Origin: Holophagae bacterium
GTDB taxonomy: Bacteria > Acidobacteriota > Thermoanaerobaculia > Thermoanaerobaculales > Sulfomarinibacteraceae
NCBI GenBank assembly: GCA_030618605.1
Contig: JAUXDC010000006.1
Span: 1 to 34,182, forward strand
Direction: 5' to 3'
Length of the DNA stretch: 34,182 nucleotides
Every line of letters starts with the position of its first letter. The first letter of the stretch is position 1. A program made the position numbers and the translations under genes. This document shows, piece by piece, positions 9,699 through 16,455 of this stretch. A model generated the notes under the pieces. That model worked only from the letters and a program-made list of their open reading frames with translations. It did not search any database and was not told the origin of the DNA.

Positions 9699-11357
9699 TC
9701 ACGGCACGACAATCGGATCACAGCCTTTCGCGATCGAGCCATCTCCCGCGTCGATCCCACCTGTGACCAAATCGGAATCTCCGGTTTCAAAATCTTCAAG
9801 TCGGATGAGGTGGGCAAAAATGTTTTTCCCGGCGCCTACCCTATCCGGCACATCAAGATCACACGTTCCGAGGATCCAGATTCTGGGGGCAAGACTGTCC
9901 ACCCTTCCCACCTTCATGGTCACCTGCCAGGGCAACAGAGGTGTCGGCAGATGGCTCAATGGGTCACCGGTTGCCAAGAAAACACACTCCGCGAGAGGTG
10001 GCTCGATCCGAACGGGCGATTTCGAGAACCACCGGACCTCCGGTGCGCCCGCGAGGTAGTAACGATTCCATTCCCGAAATCTCCCGTCCTCATTGAGCGA
10101 TGGCTCATCGACAACCAGCGTCGCATTATCCAATTTCGAATACTCACGAACAAACCGTTGCGAATCGATCACTCGAACGTCTGCCTTGACGGTCTTCCAG
10201 GCACCTCCAAGATCAAGAGCGACCGCTCCGAGAACAACCATCACCGCCATCGCCTTGTGCCTCCGGGTGGCGAGGATCGAGAACACCTCACGCGCTCCAT
10301 AGGCGATGACGAGGGCCACAGCAGGATAGGCCGGATACACGTACCACGGCAGCTTCGAAACCGAGAGGGAGAAACCTCCGATGATTCCGACTGACCAAAA
10401 TAACAGCCCGGCGGTAATCTGCGACTCAAGCAAGCGTACTCGTCTCACCACACCAACCACCGCCGGCAGGACAAGAAGAAGCCACGCACCAAAATCGGAA
10501 CGCAGCGATTCAAGAAAAAAAGCTGGACCATTCAGATGGCCGGCATCAACGCCTCTCGTCGCTCGGACGACCACATCTTCATGGAGCCTCTGAATAAAAA
10601 GGCCGTCAGTGACCCACTGCATGAGAATCACGTAGGCGAACATTCCAACGGCCACAGTCACCACCATCGCGACGGCAGGCCGGAGGGCAGCAGGCCGCCG
10701 CCGTTCAACAATCCAAAAAACACCCTCGATAACCAACAGAAGAATGGCAAAGAACAGACCAAAGATGTTCTTAACCAAACCAGCCGCCACTATGGCCGCC
10801 GCAACCACCATCCACGATCGGGCCCGCGACGACGACGCGTTTCGGTTCGCAAACCAGACGCAACAGATGACGGCAGACATCAGTGTGAGGAATGAGTCCT
10901 GAACTGACTCCCGAACACCGTGAAGGCACAGGTAGTTCTCTGCACCCAGAAGGACAAGAGCGGCCACGACCCCGACGCCCAGACCAAATCGTCGAAACCC
11001 AAATACAAAGACAAGGGCAATCGTCGCGACACCGAAGACGGCGTCCGGAAACCGTGCCACGAACTCGCTCTCCCCGAAAACTGAAAAAAGTGCCGTGACC
11101 AGGGAAATTTTCAGTGGAGGTTTATCGAGGTACAGCTGCCCCCCAACGTGCAGCGGAAACCACACACCCGTATCCACCGTCTCTCGTGACACGAGAGCGT
11201 AAATGGCCTCATCTCCGACAAAACTCGCGTCGCCCAGATGATAAAAAATCATAACGCTGCTCAATACGAGGATGAGCACGAGTGCCAACGTCGCCAATCC
11301 CGTCCACGGATATGCCGGCGCCTCACTGATCGGTTGTGCATTGCCATCCGTCATCAT
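9699..11357 (-). CDS. Glycosyltransferase family 39-like (ArnT/PMT_2) membrane protein
   Basis: Multi-TM protein with N-terminal GDASFVGDEAIYALVSRE (PMT/ArnT acidic loop motif) and KPPLKISLVTALFSVFGESEFVARFP. Confidence 0.75.
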   Translation of the reverse strand: MMTDGNAQPISEAPAYPWTGLATLALVLILVLSSVMIFYHLGDASFVGDEAIYALVSRETVDTGVWFPLHVGGQLYLDKPPLKISLVTALFSVFGESEFVARFPDAVFGVATIALVFVFGFRRFGLGVGVVAALVLLGAENYLCLHGVRESVQDSFLTLMSAVICCVWFANRNASSSRARSWMVVAAAIVAAGLVKNIFGLFFAILLLVIEGVFWIVERRRPAALRPAVAMVVTVAVGMFAYVILMQWVTDGLFIQRLHEDVVVRATRGVDAGHLNGPAFFLESLRSDFGAWLLLVLPAVVGVVRRVRLLESQITAGLLFWSVGIIGGFSLSVSKLPWYVYPAYPAVALVIAYGAREVFSILATRRHKAMAVMVVLGAVALDLGGAWKTVKADVRVIDSQRFVREYSKLDNATLVVDEPSLNEDGRFREWNRYYLAGAPEVRWFSKSPVRIEPPLAECVFLATGDPLSHLPTPLLPWQVTMKVGRVDSLAPRIWILGTCDLDVPDRVGAGKNIFAHLIRLEDFETGDSDLVTGGIDAGDGSIAKGCDPIVVP

Positions 11358-11430
11358 TCCGGAGAACTCCGACCAGTACTTTGACTCTTTGAGATCACAA
11401 CCCGCATCAGGGGCCGGATTCTAACACCAA

Positions 11431-11659
11431 CCTAACCTGAGCGATTCTGGCGGATGAGATGCGTCAAGTCCTTGAGGCTCTGGTGCTTGAAAAAAACGTA
11501 GGCATACCTATTTGTCTGTCGAGGCTTTTTGAAAGTAGGAACCGACGCCAGACCGAAGGGCTGCCAAGCCGATAGGCTTGGGCACGCGAAGCGGGTAGCG
11601 TGGGCAAACCAGGGCCCAAGAAAGGGCGTAGGTCGCTGATGAGAATCGCTCAGTTTAGG
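11431..11659. mobile_element. MITE-like non-autonomous element, 229 bp, 18-bp terminal inverted repeats, 5-bp TSD (ACCAA)
   Basis: Left end CCTAACCTGAGCGATTCT (11431-11448), right end AGAATCGCTCAGTTTAGG (11642-11659) are inverted repeats with one mismatch; ACCAA directly flanks both sides (11426-11430, 11660-11664); no ORF inside. Confidence 0.8.
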
Positions 11660-11695
11660 ACCAAGTGAAGCCCCCCTCGTTCCAGCTTGGGCCTT

Positions 11696-12148
11696 TCACT
11701 CTCCCGGCGAAGAAATGACAGGGAGGGTAGAAATCCCCAGCGGGACGCGACCCTCCGGGCCGACCATGATGTCGGCGATGGTGGCTGCACCGAGGGCCTT
11801 CTCAATATCGGCCATGGCCTGGTCGAGTCTGCGGTGGAGGGGGCAGAGGCTGTCACGATGCTCCGGTAAATCGAGAGGACAGGAGAGGATTCGCTGCAAC
11901 GGATCGACGGCGTTGACGACGTCCAGGATCGAGATGGCCTCGGGCGACCTCTCCAGGGTGAAACCACCTCCCAGACCTCGCCGGGACTTCACCAGCCCCG
12001 CCTTGACCAGGGTCTGCATCACCTTGGCCAAGTAGTCGCCGGGGACCTGGGTCGCCTCGGCAATCTCGCGAGTGATACGCGGGTCGTCGGGACGCTTGGC
12101 CAGGTAGGCGATGGCGCGAAGAGCGTACTCAGCGGTTTGGGAAATCAT
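11696..12148 (-). CDS. Rrf2-family transcriptional regulator (possible NO/redox sensor)
   Basis: MISQTAEYALRAIAYLAKRP...ITREIAEATQVPGDYLAKVMQTLVKAGLVKSRRGLGGGFTL is a canonical Rrf2 N-terminus; Cys90/Cys102 in the Fe-S region; divergent from norZ. Confidence 0.9.
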   Translation of the reverse strand: MISQTAEYALRAIAYLAKRPDDPRITREIAEATQVPGDYLAKVMQTLVKAGLVKSRRGLGGGFTLERSPEAISILDVVNAVDPLQRILSCPLDLPEHRDSLCPLHRRLDQAMADIEKALGAATIADIMVGPEGRVPLGISTLPVISSPGE

Positions 12149-12187
12149 GTTGCCTCCAAGCCCTGGGGGGCAGGAGTCAGAAAAGCT

Positions 12188-12215
12188 GAAACTGGAAACT
12201 GGAAACTGGAAATTG
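12188..12215 (+). repeat. Four tandem heptads GAAACTG x3 + GAAATTG
   Basis: Direct reading of sequence. Confidence 0.9.
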
Positions 12216-12296
12216 GGCCTCGTTGATTCAACGCTGTCGACAGCGAACCTTCAGGCCCCTCAGAGATTTCGGGCAGCACCGCGAGATGCAAGGATC

Positions 12297-12324
12297 GAGT
12301 TTCAAGTATCAAGTTTCGAGTTTC
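12297..12324 (-). repeat. Four tandem heptads in inverted orientation (GAGTTTC AAGTATC AAGTTTC GAGTTTC)
   Basis: Reverse complement reads GAAACTC GAAACTT GATACTT GAAACTC, the same GAAACTN heptad as 12188-12215. Confidence 0.85.
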
Positions 12325-12371
12325 TTTTTTCACAGATTCAAAAATCCCTGCCCTCATTCATTAAATGGACC

Positions 12372-12400
12372 TTGACATCCAGAATAGGCCGGTTTATGGT
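12372..12400 (+). promoter_or_regulatory. Predicted sigma70-type promoter of norZ
   Basis: TTGACA (12372-12377), 17-bp spacer, TATGGT (12395-12400), about 60 bp upstream of the norZ ATG. Confidence 0.55.
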
Positions 12401-12459
12401 TTCTGTCAATCTGGATTTATAGGTTCAGAACTCTATTTTGACTCAGGGAGGAGAGAGGG

Positions 12460-14715
12460 ATGATTTCATCGAGGAAAGTCTGGATTGCATTCTGGTCGGT
12501 CGTTGTGCTGTCGTTTGCGGTCTTGGGGTACTACGGCTACCAGATCTATCAGGAGGCGCCGCCGATCCCAGATCGTGTTGTGACAACTGATGGTGCGGTA
12601 ATTTTCACGGGAGACGACATTCGTACCGGCCAGCAGGTCTGGCAGTCGATCGGTGGGCACCAGTTGGGCTCGGTCTGGGGCCACGGCGCCTACGTGGCGC
12701 CCGATTGGTCGGCGGACTGGCTGCACCGTGAGCTGGTGGCCATGCTCGACCTGATGGCTCTCAGAAGCCACGGTCAAGAGTATGACCCGCTGACCCCCCC
12801 GCAGCAGGCTGCGCTTCGGGAGAGCCTGCGGTTGGATGTCAGAACCAACGGCTATGACAAGGCCAGCGGCGATCTGACGATTTCTGCGGTGCGGGCCGAG
12901 GCTGTCGGTCGAGTGGCCGGCCATTACGATGCCCTCTTCGGTGATGACGCTTCGCTCGACGAACTCCGCGAGGACTATGCCATGCGCAAGCCGACGATCG
13001 AGGACCCCGAGCGGCGTGCCTCGCTTCGTGCCTTCTTCTTCTGGACCTCGTGGGCCTGTTCCACCGACCGGCCGGGAACGGGAATCACCTACACCAACAA
13101 TTGGCCTGCCGAGGATTTGATCGACAACCGACCGACGACGGCGATTTTCATGTGGTCAATGATCAGCATCCTGGGGCTCCTGGCCGGCATCGGGGCACTG
13201 GTGTGGTACATGGCAGCCGGGAAAAAAGACGAAGAACACCTGGTTCCCGGCGAAGATCCCCTGTTGGGCCTCAAGCCGACGCCTTCGATGTTGGCGACAG
13301 TCAAGTATTTCTGGGTCGTAGCTGCGTTGATGGTTGTGCAGATCATCGTCGGCATCATTACAGCCCACTACGGAGTCGAGGGACAGGCGTTCTTCGGCAT
13401 TGAACTGGCCAAGTGGCTCCCCTACTCCGTCGCCCGAACCTGGCACGTTCAGCTGGGCATTTTCTGGATTGCCACGGCGTGGCTGGCGACCGGACTCTTC
13501 GTCGCGCCGGCTGTCGGCGGCAAAGAGCCGCCGTTCCAACGCCTTGGCGTCAACGTGCTCTTCGGCTCTCTGCTGGTGATCGTCGTCGGTTCCCTGGTTG
13601 GGGAATGGCTTGGCGTCATGCAGAAACTGGACCTCGGGACCAACTTCTGGTTCGGACACCAGGGTTACGAATACGTTGACCTGGGCCGCTTCTGGCAGAT
13701 TTATCTCTTTGCCGGCCTGTTCATCTGGCTCTTTCTGCTGATTCGCGCTCTGCTGCCGGCAATCAAGAGCGACAAGGAGAGCGGACCTCTGCTGAGGCTC
13801 TTCGCCGTTGCTTCGGCGGCCATTGCCCTCTTCTACGGCGCAGGCCTGATGTGGGGCAGCCACACGCCTTTGAGTATCGTCGAGTACTGGCGCTGGTGGG
13901 TTGTACACCTTTGGGTCGAGGGCTTCTTCGAGGTCTTCGCCACCGTCGTCATCGCGTTCCTCTTCGCCCGGATGGGCCTGGTGAGGGCGTCTACAGCAGG
14001 CAAGGCAGCGATCTTCTCCAGTACCATTTACCTGACCGGCGGCATCATCGGAACGATGCACCACCTCTACTTTGCCGGAACGCCGACCGGTGTCCTGGCG
14101 TGGGGCGCCGTGTTCTCGGCCCTGGAGATCGTGCCTCTGGTTCTGGTGGGCTTCGAGGCAGTTCAGAACTTGCGTGAAGCCAAGTCCGCCGAGTGGGTCA
14201 CGCACTACCGTTGGCCGATCTACTTCTTCGTCGCGGTGGCATTCTGGAATCTGATCGGGGCAGGGCTCTTTGGTTTCCTGATCAACCCGCCGCTCGCCCT
14301 CTACTACATGCAGGGCCTCAACCTGACGCCGCTCCACGGTCACACCGCGTTCTTCGGGGTATACGGGATGCTCGGCATCGGCCTGATGCTCTTCAGCCTG
14401 CGGGCCATGAACACTCAGGTGGTATGGAATACCAAGGTACTGCGCTTCTCGTTCTGGTCACTCAACATTGGTCTGGCCCTGATGGCCTTGATCTCCCTGT
14501 TGCCCATTGGATTGCTCCAGACCGTGGCCGCCGTTCAGCACGGCCTGTGGTACGCCAGGTCGGCCGAATTCATGCAGCAGGATTTGCTGCAGAATCTGCG
14601 CTGGCTACGAGTGGTCGGAGACGTAATCTTCTCACTCGGCATGGTCGGCATCGGTGTCTTCATCGCCGGCCTGACGACCGGATGGTCCGTCAAGGGCACT
14701 CGCCAGGACGGATAA
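12460..14715 (+). CDS. norZ: Nitric-oxide reductase large subunit, quinol-dependent single-subunit type (qNOR)
   Basis: 751 aa; N-terminal RVVTTDGAVIFTGDDIRTGQQVWQSIGGHQLGSVWGHGAYVAPDWSADWLHRE extension followed by NorB core (WWVVHLWVEGFFEVFATVVIA, GGIIGTMHHLYFAG, LHGHTAFFGVYGMLGIGLM). Confidence 0.93.
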   Translation: MISSRKVWIAFWSVVVLSFAVLGYYGYQIYQEAPPIPDRVVTTDGAVIFTGDDIRTGQQVWQSIGGHQLGSVWGHGAYVAPDWSADWLHRELVAMLDLMALRSHGQEYDPLTPPQQAALRESLRLDVRTNGYDKASGDLTISAVRAEAVGRVAGHYDALFGDDASLDELREDYAMRKPTIEDPERRASLRAFFFWTSWACSTDRPGTGITYTNNWPAEDLIDNRPTTAIFMWSMISILGLLAGIGALVWYMAAGKKDEEHLVPGEDPLLGLKPTPSMLATVKYFWVVAALMVVQIIVGIITAHYGVEGQAFFGIELAKWLPYSVARTWHVQLGIFWIATAWLATGLFVAPAVGGKEPPFQRLGVNVLFGSLLVIVVGSLVGEWLGVMQKLDLGTNFWFGHQGYEYVDLGRFWQIYLFAGLFIWLFLLIRALLPAIKSDKESGPLLRLFAVASAAIALFYGAGLMWGSHTPLSIVEYWRWWVVHLWVEGFFEVFATVVIAFLFARMGLVRASTAGKAAIFSSTIYLTGGIIGTMHHLYFAGTPTGVLAWGAVFSALEIVPLVLVGFEAVQNLREAKSAEWVTHYRWPIYFFVAVAFWNLIGAGLFGFLINPPLALYYMQGLNLTPLHGHTAFFGVYGMLGIGLMLFSLRAMNTQVVWNTKVLRFSFWSLNIGLALMALISLLPIGLLQTVAAVQHGLWYARSAEFMQQDLLQNLRWLRVVGDVIFSLGMVGIGVFIAGLTTGWSVKGTRQDG

Positions 14716-14732
14716 TCACTTTCAGCCAACGA

Positions 14733-14778
14733 AATACCAAACAGCCTCGGCGCAATGCCGGGGCTGTTTTTTTGGTAT
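14733..14778. terminator. Rho-independent terminator (likely bidirectional) after norZ
   Basis: AACAGCCTCGGC-GCAAT-GCCGGGGCTGTT stem (one G-T wobble) followed by TTTTT; outer ATACCAAA/TTTGGTAT pairing. Confidence 0.85.
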
Positions 14779-14829
14779 GACAACGCCCGAAGACGTTCAC
14801 CCTTGGCGCCTCGGAAAGGTGGAGGAATC

Positions 14830-15120
14830 ATGGCAAGGATTCGAGCCGTTGAACCATCGGGATGCGTGGTAATTCTGCTACTGCTTCTGGCTTCCCCTGT
14901 TTTTGCTCTCAACATCTATGTCGATCGGTTGGACGACGAGTACAACGGTTGCAGTCTCGACAGTTGTTCGCTGAGGGAGGCGATTAGCTCTTATAAGGGA
15001 CAGTGTTCTTCCCGCGAAACACAGGTGTTGATGCAAGTCAGCCGCTCAGACCTGATTGAAAACGGTTGGGAACGGTCTCACAATCCCAAAAATCGGGGCG
15101 CGGTGAATTGTCAGAGTTGA
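14830..15120 (+). pseudogene. Truncated CSLREA-domain secreted protein remnant
   Basis: SD GGAGG then MARIRAVEPSGCVVILLLLLASPVFALNIYVDRLDDEYNGCSLDSCSLREAISSYKG..., homology-like text ends near 14992 and the ORF stops after ~40 unrelated residues. Confidence 0.65.
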
Positions 15121-15123
15121 AAT

Positions 15124-15151
15124 CCACCAGCCGGGCAAAATTCGGCTGTGG
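15124..15151. repeat. REP-like hairpin beside the RAYT gene
   Basis: CCACCAGCCG-GGCAAAATT-CGGCTGTGG: 6-bp perfect core stem extended with one bulge. Confidence 0.5.
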
Positions 15152-15190
15152 TTCCCGAAGAGGAGTCAATTTATCGTTTTGCGTTGCCGC

Positions 15191-16132
15191 TCAGAAGATG
15201 ACTGCTGTGCTCCGCTGCTCCCGAAGTGACAAGTGAATTCCTCCTAACTGGGAAATCGGGTGTTTCCTCCTCAAATATCGGCCCTCTTCCCTCAGCCGAG
15301 CGAGCTGTTCCTGGATGAAACTCTCCGTGCCTATGGCCAGGCCATCAACGAAGTATCCCAGCCGCTTTCGGTACAAGCCTCGCGTGGCAAAGCCCCGGGC
15401 GATTTCCTGATCCACCACCTTCTCAGATATTGCCTTCTGCCCATCTTTCGTCGGTACGTTGCCCCGGTAGTACAACCGCTCCCGGAACTCGACCAGGGCC
15501 TCCTTCTTGGTCGGTTGATCAAGAAATCGCTTCAGCGGCGTCAACCATCCGTCCTTACCCAACTCCCGTACGGCCAGAGACGAACCCTTCCATTCTTCGG
15601 GTCGTTCCACCAGCCCCGCCCGGACAGGATTCAGCTCGACGTAGAGCATGCAATCGAGTACAGCCTGCTTATCGGCCAGGTAGACCGACTTGAAGCGATC
15701 GGCCCAGAAACGACCTCTTCTCTGATAGTTGCGATTGTACCAGCGGGCGAAACCAGCCTGGATGTTTCGCATGTACTCAGAGACGTCAAAAAGGCGTTGC
15801 CGGTAGTGTTCCCAATCCTCTTCCGACCACAACTCAATCTCGGCCTGAAATGCCCGGCTCGGATACATCAGGCGGGTCCTGGTCCGAAGCTCTTCCCGCG
15901 TGACCTCTCGAAGACGATCGAATTTGACGACTAAGTGATAGTGGTTGCCAACGATACAATAGGCCGCCACCTCGCAGAAGTAGACAGCCGAAAAGTGCTC
16001 GATGGTTTGTATCAACCGACGCGTCGGAACAGCCTCTGACAAAGGATAAACACCCTTGTGAGCCGCAATTCGACTGCAAAGGTGGTACCACGCATCGGTT
16101 TCGGTGTATTTCATTCTGCCAATTCGAGGCAT
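15191..16132 (-). CDS. REP-associated tyrosine transposase (Y1_Tnp, RAYT)
   Basis: YCIVGNHYHLVVKF (HUH motif), YMRNIQAGFARWYNRNYQRRGRFWADRFKS, YVELNPVRAGLVERPEEWKGSS, all hallmark RAYT text. Confidence 0.92.
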   Translation of the reverse strand: MPRIGRMKYTETDAWYHLCSRIAAHKGVYPLSEAVPTRRLIQTIEHFSAVYFCEVAAYCIVGNHYHLVVKFDRLREVTREELRTRTRLMYPSRAFQAEIELWSEEDWEHYRQRLFDVSEYMRNIQAGFARWYNRNYQRRGRFWADRFKSVYLADKQAVLDCMLYVELNPVRAGLVERPEEWKGSSLAVRELGKDGWLTPLKRFLDQPTKKEALVEFRERLYYRGNVPTKDGQKAISEKVVDQEIARGFATRGLYRKRLGYFVDGLAIGTESFIQEQLARLREEGRYLRRKHPISQLGGIHLSLREQRSTAVIF

Positions 16133-16196
16133 ACGAACCTCCTCGTTTGGCAGCGTGGACTAGTGCTGAATCAAGCCTATCGGGAATCCGCTGGTA

Positions 16197-16272
16197 TGGC
16201 AAGAGCTTGATAGTGTCCCCTGTAATTTTTGTAATTTTTGTGGCAAGAGCTTGATAGTGTCCCCTGTAATTT
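16197..16272. repeat. Direct repeat pair of 32-bp motif TGGCAAGAGCTTGATAGTGTCCCCTGTAATTT (16197-16228 and 16241-16272)
   Basis: Two identical 32-bp copies at a 44-bp period just upstream of the RAYT gene start. Confidence 0.9.
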
Positions 16273-16455
16273 CAAGGGTTCAAGGTGGAGGTCTGAGGGC
16301 GTTGGACGCTTGATCGTCGGTGGAGACAGCCCCGTGACTTTCGTCATCGTGGTCATTTGCTCCGAATCGGTCCTCGACAGTGGTAGGATCAGACTGATGG
16401 GGAAAAGGAAATCACTATCCCTTCCATCTGTGATATCTACGCCGGTCCTCCAGCA

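Noticed and set aside
12188-12324. Possible CRISPR array from repeated GAAACT units
   Set aside because: Units are only 7 bp and contiguous without unique spacers, and no cas genes are present.
13156-14343. 395-aa minus-strand ORF opposite norZ
   Set aside because: Low-complexity, charged translation with no domain; norZ on the plus strand is unambiguous.
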